A DNA stretch of 64,000 bases from Duganella flavida (GTDB lineage: Bacteria; Pseudomonadota; Gammaproteobacteria; Burkholderiales; Burkholderiaceae_D), in the NCBI RefSeq assembly GCF_009857445.1, contig NZ_WWCN01000002.1:456211-520210 (forward strand), written 5' to 3'. This document shows, piece by piece, positions 20,849 to 28,260 of the stretch. The notes beneath the pieces are model-generated. The model saw nothing but the letters and a program-made list of their open reading frames with translations. It was not told the DNA's origin and did no database searches. Made by a program: the position numbers and the translations under genes. Every line of letters starts with the position of its first letter. Within the stretch, counting starts at the first letter, position 1.

Positions 20849-23488
20849 TTAGAACTTGTAGGTCGCCTTCACGAAGAAGGTGCGGCCCAGCGGATCCGTG
20901 TAGCGTGGATCGTAACCGCTTTGGAAGGTCGTACCCTGGTTAGTGTACGGCGGCGCAGTGTCAAACAGGTTCTTGATACCGGCCGTCAGGTCGATATTCT
21001 TGAAGCCGGTGTAGCTGCCCGACAGCGAATAGGTCGAGTACGCACGCACGTGGTGGGTGTACTTCTCCGCTACATCATTCTCATCTTCGTAACCGCTCAG
21101 GTACTTGTTGGCGAAGCTCGCGCTCCACACGCCTTTTTTCCAGTTGATGGTGGCGTTGTGCTTCCAGCGGAACACGGGAGCGTTGTCGCCATACACGCCG
21201 ACGTTTTCAACAAACTCGCCACCAGTCTCGTTCTGGTACTTGTAGCTGTGGACCCAGGTACCGTCGAACTGGAAGGTGAAATCACCCACTGAAGTACGCG
21301 GCAGCTTCCAGCGCAGGCTGGTGTCGATGCCCGAGGTCTTCACTTCGCCCAGGTTGTCCAGCACCGCGTTTACGTACTGCAGCGTTTTGCCATCGGCCGA
21401 GTACACGAAGTAGCTCTTGTACTTCTCGTAGTTGTCGAAGATGGTCGACTCGGCCACGGTACCGATCGAGTCGCGGATCTTGATGTTGAAGTAGTCGAAC
21501 GATACGCTGACGTTATTGATCGGTTCCAGCACCACGCCCAACGAGAAGGTCTTGGATTTCTCCGGCTTCAGGTTGGCGTTGCCGCCGCTGCGGATGTATT
21601 GCTGCTGGTTGCAGGCCACGTTCGGATTGGCGCCCGCTGCCGCAGTGCCGCCCGGGCACAGTACCGGATCGTCATACGCATTGCTGGTGAAGGTGGAGGT
21701 GGCCGGGCCGTGCAGGTCGTACAGCGTTGGCGCGCGGAAGCCGGTGTTGTACGAGGTGCGGAACATCAGCTGCTTGCTGGCTTCCCAGCGCAGGCCGACT
21801 TTCGGATTGAAGCTGCCGCCTACATCGTTGTAGTGGTCGTAGCGGGCTGCCGCCGACAGTTCCAGCGACTTGGTCAACGGCACGCTCAATTCAGAGTACA
21901 GCGCGGCGATGTTGCGCTCGCCGGACTGGTCTTTCGCGTCAGCGTAGCCGGAGCTCGATGCTTGCGAAGCGAGGTCGGTGTTCACATCGTAGGTGGCTTT
22001 GTCGTGGCGGAATTCGGAGCCGATCGCGAAGCCCACGCCGCCGGCTGGCAGCTGGTAGATTTCGCGGCTGACTTTGCCGTCAACGCCGATGCTGGTCATC
22101 TTGGCGGCCAGGTATTCGCCGCGCAGCTGGGCTGCATCGATGTAAGCCTGGCCAGCAGCCGATTGCTCGCCGAACGGATTCAGCACGCCGCTCAGTACGC
22201 CCGCCTTGATCAGCGAGTCGTTGGTGTAGCCGCCCGCGAACGCGCTGGAGGCTTTGTTGACCGCGTAGGTCAGGCCGACGTTGTAGTCCCAGCCTGCGAT
22301 CAAACCTTCCGAAGCCAGCACCAAACGATCGGAGATCGAGGTGTCATAGCCTTGGCGCTTACCAGCGGCCACGGTACGCCAGTTGATGGTCAGGTTCTCA
22401 CCGGTCAGGCCGGCCACGGCAGGCACGCCGGCGCTGCCGCCCGGATAGTACGGGCTGGCCGAGGTCATGGTGATGCCGGTCAGCGGCGACGGTGCAATCG
22501 CGCTGGCATTGGTCGAACGGCTGTGCAGGTACTCGACCGTTGCGATGTCGTCTTCGTTCAGCTTGAAGGTGGCCTTGCCCAGTACGGATTCCTGCTGCGT
22601 CTTCGGAATGTCCTGGATGTAGGCCACGGTGTTGGTGCGGCAGGTGCCGTTGGCGCTGTTGGTGATCAGGCCTTTGCCGACGCAGCCACTGGCGTAGTAC
22701 GGGTTGCCGGTGATGCCGTTGGCCGAGTAGAAGTTGCCCGGCTGCGAAGTGCCGCTGCTGTTGTTGATGCCCTTGTCCGGACGCACGCTGGTGTTGGAGA
22801 AGTCGCGGTCAACCGCATCCAGTGCGGTCTGCTTGTGGAAGTCGGCCACGCCGAACACGTTCCAGCCATCCTTGTTCAGGTCGCCGTAGCCGCCCGAGAC
22901 GTTGAGGCGCGATTCGCCGCCGGCGCCGCTCGCTTGCGGCTGGTAGCGCTCAACGCTGATCGAACCGCCTTGCACCGAGCGCTTGGTGATGAAGTTAATC
23001 ACGCCGCCGATCGCATCGGTGCCGTAGATGGCCGAGGCGCCGTCGCGCAGTACTTCTACGCGGTCCAGTGCCGAGACCGGGATGATGTTCAGGTCAACGG
23101 ACGAGCCGTTGAACGGGTGGCTTGCCAGGCGGCGGCCGTTCAGCAGGACCAGCGTCTTGTTGCTGCCCAGGCCGCGCAGGTCGGCGGTGGCGATGCCGCC
23201 GGTGCCGGAACCAACCGACTGCGTGCTGCCGGTCGAGCTCTGGTTCATCGACAAGGTGTTCATCACCTCGGCGGCGGTGGTCAGTCCTTGTTTTTCAAAG
23301 TCGCTGGCCTTGATGCTGGTGATCGGTAGCGCCGTTTCGGTGGCCAGGCGCTTGATGCTGGAACCGGTCACTTCAACGCGCTGGATCGTGCCATCGTCGG
23401 TTTGGGCGACGGCTGCGTGCATGCCGACAACAAGACCGCCGGCAAATATTACGCGCAGAGATCGGGTAAGAGCTCTTTCTATCATCAT
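20849..23488 (-). CDS. TonB-dependent outer-membrane receptor (TBDR 3)
   Basis: This 879-residue TBDR starts at the ATG that opens MMIERALTRSLRVIFAGG, with cleavage near AVAQ. CAGGAG lies about 11 bases upstream, and a longer upstream reading lacks family character. The TonB-box-like sequence is IQRVEVTGSSIKR. The plug reads LRGLGSNKTLVLLNGRRL and LDRVEVLRDGASAIYGTD, followed by AIGGVINFITKRSVQ. The same wording occurs in TBDR 5, so the two form one subgroup. The barrel has RAPTLYDLHGPA and ends ATYKF. It sits between tldD and aroG, on the opposite strand to both. Confidence 0.93.
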   Translation of the reverse strand: MMIERALTRSLRVIFAGGLVVGMHAAVAQTDDGTIQRVEVTGSSIKRLATETALPITSIKASDFEKQGLTTAAEVMNTLSMNQSSTGSTQSVGSGTGGIATADLRGLGSNKTLVLLNGRRLASHPFNGSSVDLNIIPVSALDRVEVLRDGASAIYGTDAIGGVINFITKRSVQGGSISVERYQPQASGAGGESRLNVSGGYGDLNKDGWNVFGVADFHKQTALDAVDRDFSNTSVRPDKGINNSSGTSQPGNFYSANGITGNPYYASGCVGKGLITNSANGTCRTNTVAYIQDIPKTQQESVLGKATFKLNEDDIATVEYLHSRSTNASAIAPSPLTGITMTSASPYYPGGSAGVPAVAGLTGENLTINWRTVAAGKRQGYDTSISDRLVLASEGLIAGWDYNVGLTYAVNKASSAFAGGYTNDSLIKAGVLSGVLNPFGEQSAAGQAYIDAAQLRGEYLAAKMTSIGVDGKVSREIYQLPAGGVGFAIGSEFRHDKATYDVNTDLASQASSSGYADAKDQSGERNIAALYSELSVPLTKSLELSAAARYDHYNDVGGSFNPKVGLRWEASKQLMFRTSYNTGFRAPTLYDLHGPATSTFTSNAYDDPVLCPGGTAAAGANPNVACNQQQYIRSGGNANLKPEKSKTFSLGVVLEPINNVSVSFDYFNIKIRDSIGTVAESTIFDNYEKYKSYFVYSADGKTLQYVNAVLDNLGEVKTSGIDTSLRWKLPRTSVGDFTFQFDGTWVHSYKYQNETGGEFVENVGVYGDNAPVFRWKHNATINWKKGVWSASFANKYLSGYEDENDVAEKYTHHVRAYSTYSLSGSYTGFKNIDLTAGIKNLFDTAPPYTNQGTTFQSGYDPRYTDPLGRTFFVKATYKF

Positions 23489-23801
23489 GGGTGTGTCACT
23501 CCTGATTTTGTTTTGGGATTGTGGATGGCCATCAAAACATTCAGTAGTGGGTTGAACAATGATCGAAAGATAATTATGCAAATATCCAACAGTAGCAAAC
23601 AAATGCACATGTAAAGGCCGGTTTTTGCATTAAGGCCGGAACATGGTGGCAGCCCGCATTTTCAGGGAGGTTGGCGATTACATTTGGTCACAATGGCTAA
23701 GATGTAAAGACAACTGCGGAGATGTAAAGTTTTGTAGGGAGGCGTTCTGACCGAAAAAAAATCGCTTGCCAAGGCGTAAATAATGGCGCTATAGTCGTTA
23801 C
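23489..23801. other. Divergent regulatory region between TBDR 3 and the aroG leader
   Basis: No gene was found here. The region is AT-rich. It contains an exact direct repeat AGATGTAAAG at 23700-23709 and 23720-23729, a spacing of 20 bases or two helical turns, which is what a dimeric regulator binding one face of the helix would produce. A second direct repeat, AAGGCCGG, occurs twice at about 23616-23640. Promoters for TBDR 3 (leftward) and for the aroG leader (rightward) must both lie here. Confidence 0.4.
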
Positions 23802-23882
23802 ATGACTAAATTCTTCTTTACCGGCTGGTTTTACTTTAGCTATCCAACCCTAGGCGGTGGAGTTAGCGGCCGGTGCACGTAG
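23802..23882 (+). CDS. Aromatic-rich leader peptide of aroG
   Basis: This 26-codon open frame begins MTKFFFTGWFYFSYP and ends at TAG 23880-23882. Eight of the first 14 residues are aromatic: five Phe, two Tyr and one Trp. Such clustering is the hallmark of leader peptides that sense charged tRNA levels by ribosome stalling. The frame ends 29 bases before an intrinsic terminator that precedes aroG, whose product makes the first intermediate of aromatic amino acid synthesis. Within the leader, ACCGGC (23820-23825) can pair with GCCGGT (23869-23874), and AGGCGGT (23852-23858) can pair with the left arm of the terminator. The peptide probably has no function beyond being translated. Confidence 0.75.
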   Translation: MTKFFFTGWFYFSYPTLGGGVSGRCT

Positions 23883-23943
23883 AAGCAAAAACGAGTCCCG
23901 ACAAATTCCTGAAAAACCGCCTCCCACGAGGCGGTTTTTTTTT
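23852..23943 (+). promoter_or_regulatory. Candidate transcription attenuator of aroG
   Basis: The terminator is a hairpin with left arm AAAAACCGCCTC (23912-23923), loop CCAC and right arm GAGGCGGTTTTT, ending in a run of nine T to 23943. The alternative antiterminator pairs AGGCGGT at 23852-23858 with ACCGCCT at 23916-23922, which would dissolve the terminator. A ribosome stalled on the Phe/Tyr/Trp codons upstream would cover 23820-23850 and leave 23852-23858 free, favouring read-through. This is the logic of the trp and phe attenuators. Confidence 0.75.
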
Positions 23944-23976
23944 ACCCTTACCTTTTAGATCAACTGGAGAACAGCA

Positions 23977-25056
23977 ATGCCCCGTACCGATGATTTGCGC
24001 ATCCGCGAGATGAAGGAACTGACGCCACCGTCCCACCTGATCCGCGAATATGCGTGCACGGAAGCGGCGGAGCAGACTGCCGCCAATGCCCGCGTGGCGC
24101 TGCACCGCATCCTGCACGGCCAGGACGACCGCCTGATGGTGGTGGTCGGACCGTGCTCCATCCACGACACCAAGGCCGCCATGGAATATGCGCGCCGCCT
24201 GGTCGAGCTGCGCAAGGAACTGGCCGGCGACCTGGAAATCGTAATGCGCGTGTACTTCGAAAAACCACGCACCACGGTGGGCTGGAAGGGCTTGATCAAC
24301 GATCCGTACATGGATAACAGCTTCCGCATCAACGACGGCCTGCGCATGGCGCGCGAGCTGCTGCGCGACATCAATGAACTGGGCCTGCCGGCCGGCACCG
24401 AGTTCCTTGACGTGATCTCGCCGCAGTACATCGCCGACCTGATCTCGTGGGGCGCCATCGGCGCTCGTACCACCGAGTCGCAGGTGCACCGCGAGCTGGC
24501 ATCCGGCCTGTCCTGCCCGGTCGGCTTCAAGAACGGCACCGATGGCAATGTGCGCATCGCCGTGGATGCGATCAAGGCGGCATCGCAGCCACACCACTTC
24601 CTGTCGGTGACCAAGGGCGGCCACTCGGCCATCGTATCGACTAATGGTAACGAGGATTGCCACATCATCCTGCGCGGCGGTAAAACGCCAAACTACGATG
24701 CGGCCAGCGTGGACGAAGCCTGCAAGGCGATTGCCGCGCAAGGCCTGGCGGCGCGTTTGATGATCGACGCCTCGCACGCCAACAGCTCGAAGAAGCCGGA
24801 GAACCAGGTGCCAGTGTGCGCCGACATCGCCGGCCAGATTGCGGGCGGCGAGCAGCGCATCGTCGGTGTGATGGTGGAGTCGCACCTGGTGGCCGGCCGC
24901 CAGGACCTGGTGCCGGGCAAGGAGCTGACCTACGGCCAGTCCGTCACTGACGGCTGCATCGACTGGGATAGCAGCGTGCAAGTGCTGCAAGGCCTGGCCG
25001 CCGCCGTGCGCCAGCGCCGCATCGCCACCCAGCAGCGCGAAGCCGCAGCTAAGTAA
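23977..25056 (+). CDS. aroG: 3-deoxy-7-phosphoheptulonate synthase, class I
   Basis: This 359-residue DAHP synthase condenses phosphoenolpyruvate and erythrose 4-phosphate, the first step of the shikimate pathway. Family motifs are present: VVGPCSIHD, ARRLVELRKEL, MRVYFEKPRTTVGWKG, LDVISPQYIADLISWGAIGARTTESQ, GFKNGTDG and MIDASHANSSKKPENQ. It belongs to the AroF/G/H type I-alpha branch. Which aromatic amino acid inhibits it cannot be decided by eye. ATG 23977 has CTGGAG 8 bases upstream. It is preceded by the leader peptide and terminator described separately and followed by its own terminator, so it is a monocistronic unit. Transketolase in the same window makes its erythrose 4-phosphate substrate. 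Confidence 0.95.
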   Translation: MPRTDDLRIREMKELTPPSHLIREYACTEAAEQTAANARVALHRILHGQDDRLMVVVGPCSIHDTKAAMEYARRLVELRKELAGDLEIVMRVYFEKPRTTVGWKGLINDPYMDNSFRINDGLRMARELLRDINELGLPAGTEFLDVISPQYIADLISWGAIGARTTESQVHRELASGLSCPVGFKNGTDGNVRIAVDAIKAASQPHHFLSVTKGGHSAIVSTNGNEDCHIILRGGKTPNYDAASVDEACKAIAAQGLAARLMIDASHANSSKKPENQVPVCADIAGQIAGGEQRIVGVMVESHLVAGRQDLVPGKELTYGQSVTDGCIDWDSSVQVLQGLAAAVRQRRIATQQREAAAK

Positions 25057-25076
25057 GCACTAACTTTGTAGATTGG

Positions 25077-25110
25077 AAGGCCCCAATGGTGAGTTGGGGC
25101 CTTTTTTATT
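25077..25110 (+). terminator. Terminator of aroG
   Basis: AAGGCCCCAA and TTGGGGCCTT form a 10-base stem with the loop TGGTGAG, followed by TTTTATT. Confidence 0.9.
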
Positions 25111-25163
25111 TGCATCTGGCTATCAAGGTTGTGGTAAGAAAGCCAAACTTGTTCTGCGTTCGA

Positions 25164-25209
25164 TTGACACCGAATTACCGGCCATGATGTTATATAAAAC
25201 ATGGCCGGT
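25164..25209 (+). promoter_or_regulatory. Candidate promoter and operator of TBDR 4
   Basis: TTGACA (25164-25169) is followed 18 bases later by TGTTAT (25188-25193), an acceptable -10 box; TATATA lies next to it. A perfect inverted repeat, ACCGGCCATG (25177-25186) and CATGGCCGGT (25200-25209), brackets the -10 box with a 13-base spacer. A repressor dimer bound there would block the polymerase. Confidence 0.5.
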
Positions 25210-25324
25210 GTCGTTGAACACCTTCCTAGCGTAATTCCAACAAGCGGCAATCCATACGCCGCCTGCGGTCGACCCGACTCCAGGCGTTGGATCGTCGCAT
25301 CCAAAAAATTATCGGAGGTTAGTC

Positions 25325-28219
25325 ATGATTCAAGAAAGAGTGCTGTCCCGTTCTTTGCGCCTGATGTTTTCCGGCAGCGTCTTGCTGGCGCTGCCCGCCT
25401 TTGCCCAAGATGCTGCCACCGACCAGCCGATACAGCGGGTCGAAATTACCGGTTCCTCGATCAAGCGTATCCAGAAAGAGGGTTCGCTGCCGGTGCAGGT
25501 GCTGACTGCGGCCGAGATTAAGCAGACCGGGGCCACCTCTGCGACCGACCTGATCCAGATGCTGCCGTCGATGCAGGGCTTTGTGCCATCGTCGAGTTCC
25601 GTGAACGGCGGCGGCGCCGGCGTCACCACGGCCTCGCTGCACTCGCTGCCATCCAAGTACACGCTGGTGCTGCTCGACGGCCAGCGCGTGGCGCCGAGCG
25701 CCATCGGCAGCGGCCAGGGCGGCGGCTACGCGGTCAACCTGTCCAGCATTCCGCTGGAAGCGGTGGAGCGGGTCGAGATCCTGACTGACGGCGCCTCGGC
25801 CCTGTACGGATCGGATGCGATTGCCGGCGTGGTCAACTTCATCCTGAAGAAAAACATGACTAAGGGCGAGGTGTACGCCACCTACGGCCAGCCGAAGAAA
25901 AACGGCGGTTCGTGGAGCAGCGCCGGCATCACCAAAGGCTGGGGCGACCTGGATAACAATGGCTGGAACGTGCTGGCCTCGTACAGCCATGAGGAGCAAG
26001 AACACATCACCGCGCTGCAGCGCGACTTCTCGGCCAAGGGCGCCTTCTTCAAATTCGGCGCCAACGGCAAGCAGTACTATTTCGACCAGCGCACCGGCAA
26101 CACCGAACCGGCCAATATCACCTTTAACGCCCGCCCCAAAGGCTCGGCGGCGGATGCGGACACCACCGGTTATGCCATCAATCCCTATTTTGCCGCCAAC
26201 GGTAATTGCGGTAGCGCGCTGGCCGGCCCGCTGGGCGCGCAGTGCCGCTTCAACTACGCGGCCACGGTGGAAGACGTGCCGGGCAGCCGTCGCGACAGCG
26301 GCCTGTTGAAGGGCACCTTCAAGATCAATGAAGACACCACGGCCTGGGCTGAACTGGTGATGTCGCAATATGCGATGACGGCGCAATACGCGCCATCGGC
26401 GCAGCCGATGGGCGTCAATTCCACCACGCGCTTCCCGGCGCTGTATGCGAAATACGTGCAGCCCTACTTGGATGCCAATAACCTGGAAAATCCCACCGGC
26501 GATGGCACCCTCGGTTACCGCTCGGTGCTGATCGGCGGCCGCGCCGACGAGTACGAGACCACCGCGCGCCACTTCGCCGCCGGCATCGACGGCTCGGCCA
26601 TGGGCTGGACCTACAACGCGTCGCTGATCCTGTCGCAGGCCAAGCTCAAGGATACGGCCGCCGGCGGCTATTCCGACTTCAACATGCTGAACGATCTGGT
26701 CGCGGCCGGCAAATACGATCCGGTGACCGGGCAGGGCGCGGACCAGCTGAAAGGCGCGCTGCTGAACGGCACCGTCTTCTCGCGTACCACGTCGACCCTG
26801 AACACCGTGCACGCCGGCGCTCAGCACGACCTGTTCGCGCTGCCGGGAGGCACCTCGATTATCTCGGTCGGCGGCGATTATTCGAAGACCAAGTACGAGA
26901 TCGACTATAGCTCGCTGATCCTGTCCAATTCCGGCTTCTCGACCCAGCCGGCATCGGCCAACTATCCGGTGGGCGGCAATTACGGCCAGGTACCGTTCAG
27001 CGCCCGGCGTGACAACTGGGGTATTTTCAGCGAGGTGCTGCTGCCAGTGAGTAAAACGCTGGAAGCCACCGTGTCCGGCCGCTACGACAGCTACGACAAG
27101 GTGCACAGCGACTACGTGTTCGGCACCGTACCGGACGCCACCGGCCTGATTCCACGCTTGGCTGGCGGCGAGCTTGGCAACACGTCCAGTGCCGGCACCT
27201 ACAAGCTGAGCCTGAAGTGGACGCCGCTCGACAGCTTGCTGTTGCGCGCCGCGTACGGCACCGGCTTCAAGGCGCCTAACCTGAGCGACATCGCCGGCGC
27301 CAACACCTTTAACGGCAGTACCGCCGGCAGCTATGCCTGTCCATTCCCCGGTTCGCCCGGTTGCCAGGTTGGCCAGGCGCAGTATGATTTGCTGACCGGT
27401 CCGAACGGTCAGAGCGGTGCGGCCGGCCTGCAGCCGGAGAAATCCAAGCAATGGACCTTCGGCGGACGGGTCGAGCCGCTGCGCGGCCTGTCGCTGGGAT
27501 TGGATTTGTGGAATGTGCAGATCCGCAACCAGGTGCTGTCGGCCGGTGTGCCGGAGCAGGTGGGCTTTGCCAATCCGCAGCAGTATAAAAATCTGTTCGT
27601 CAATCCGTATCCCGATCCGGCCGGCTACACCACCATCGCCTACCTGCTGGCGCCGATCAACGGCGGGGTGGCGAATTACCGCGGCATCGATTGGGACTTC
27701 AGCTACCGCAACCGTAGCGCCATCGGCGATCTGCGCGCGACGTGGAATGGCACTTATATGCTCAAGCAAAACTACACCACCAGCGCAGGCGGGGTGGTGC
27801 AGTCCAACCTGGGTGTGTTCGGTCCGGATAATGGCGTGGTGTTCCGCGTGCAAAGCAATGTCAGCCTGAGCCTGACCAACGGCAAGCTGACCAACACCCT
27901 GACTGCGCACTACAAATCGGGTTACCACGATCAGGCGTATCCGGTTGATACGGCGGTGTTCGCAGTGAATCCGGACGGCAGCGTGGGCGACTCGGTGGCG
28001 TTTGGTGGATTGTGGACGCCGTCGTACACCACGGTCGATTGGCAGGGCAAGTATGACTTCGGCAAGTTCACGCTGACGGCTGGTATCAAGAACCTGCTGG
28101 ACCGCGATCCGCCGTTCACTTTGCAGAATGCTGGTGGCGGTAACCAGATCGGTTACGACGGGCGTTATGCCGATCCGGCCGGGCGGTCGTTCTACATTAC
28201 TGGCAATTACAAGTTCTGA
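25325..28219 (+). CDS. TonB-dependent outer-membrane receptor (TBDR 4)
   Basis: This 964-residue TBDR starts MIQERVLSRSLRLMFSGSVL, with cleavage near AFAQ; GGAGG lies 8 bases before ATG 25325. The TonB-box-like sequence is IQRVEITGSSIKR. The plug includes LHSLPSKYTLVLLDGQRV and VERVEILTDGASALYGSD, then AIAGVVNFILKKN. This places it in a subgroup with TBDR 6 and TBDR 7, which share a GGGG-rich plug loop (here SVNGGGAGVTTASLHS). The barrel carries FKAPNLSDI, AGGGNQIGYDGRYADPAGR and a terminal NYKF. It is the only member of the central cluster on the plus strand and is convergent with TBDR 5. Confidence 0.93.
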   Translation: MIQERVLSRSLRLMFSGSVLLALPAFAQDAATDQPIQRVEITGSSIKRIQKEGSLPVQVLTAAEIKQTGATSATDLIQMLPSMQGFVPSSSSVNGGGAGVTTASLHSLPSKYTLVLLDGQRVAPSAIGSGQGGGYAVNLSSIPLEAVERVEILTDGASALYGSDAIAGVVNFILKKNMTKGEVYATYGQPKKNGGSWSSAGITKGWGDLDNNGWNVLASYSHEEQEHITALQRDFSAKGAFFKFGANGKQYYFDQRTGNTEPANITFNARPKGSAADADTTGYAINPYFAANGNCGSALAGPLGAQCRFNYAATVEDVPGSRRDSGLLKGTFKINEDTTAWAELVMSQYAMTAQYAPSAQPMGVNSTTRFPALYAKYVQPYLDANNLENPTGDGTLGYRSVLIGGRADEYETTARHFAAGIDGSAMGWTYNASLILSQAKLKDTAAGGYSDFNMLNDLVAAGKYDPVTGQGADQLKGALLNGTVFSRTTSTLNTVHAGAQHDLFALPGGTSIISVGGDYSKTKYEIDYSSLILSNSGFSTQPASANYPVGGNYGQVPFSARRDNWGIFSEVLLPVSKTLEATVSGRYDSYDKVHSDYVFGTVPDATGLIPRLAGGELGNTSSAGTYKLSLKWTPLDSLLLRAAYGTGFKAPNLSDIAGANTFNGSTAGSYACPFPGSPGCQVGQAQYDLLTGPNGQSGAAGLQPEKSKQWTFGGRVEPLRGLSLGLDLWNVQIRNQVLSAGVPEQVGFANPQQYKNLFVNPYPDPAGYTTIAYLLAPINGGVANYRGIDWDFSYRNRSAIGDLRATWNGTYMLKQNYTTSAGGVVQSNLGVFGPDNGVVFRVQSNVSLSLTNGKLTNTLTAHYKSGYHDQAYPVDTAVFAVNPDGSVGDSVAFGGLWTPSYTTVDWQGKYDFGKFTLTAGIKNLLDRDPPFTLQNAGGGNQIGYDGRYADPAGRSFYITGNYKF

Positions 28220-28252
28220 TAAAAAAATCCCGGCAGCGCCGGGATTTTTTTT
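28220..28252. terminator. Bidirectional terminator between TBDR 4 and TBDR 5
   Basis: AATCCCGGC and GCCGGGATT form the stem. A run of seven A lies to the left and a run of eight T to the right, so it fits both convergent genes. Confidence 0.9.
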
Positions 28253-28260
28253 GCTGCAGC

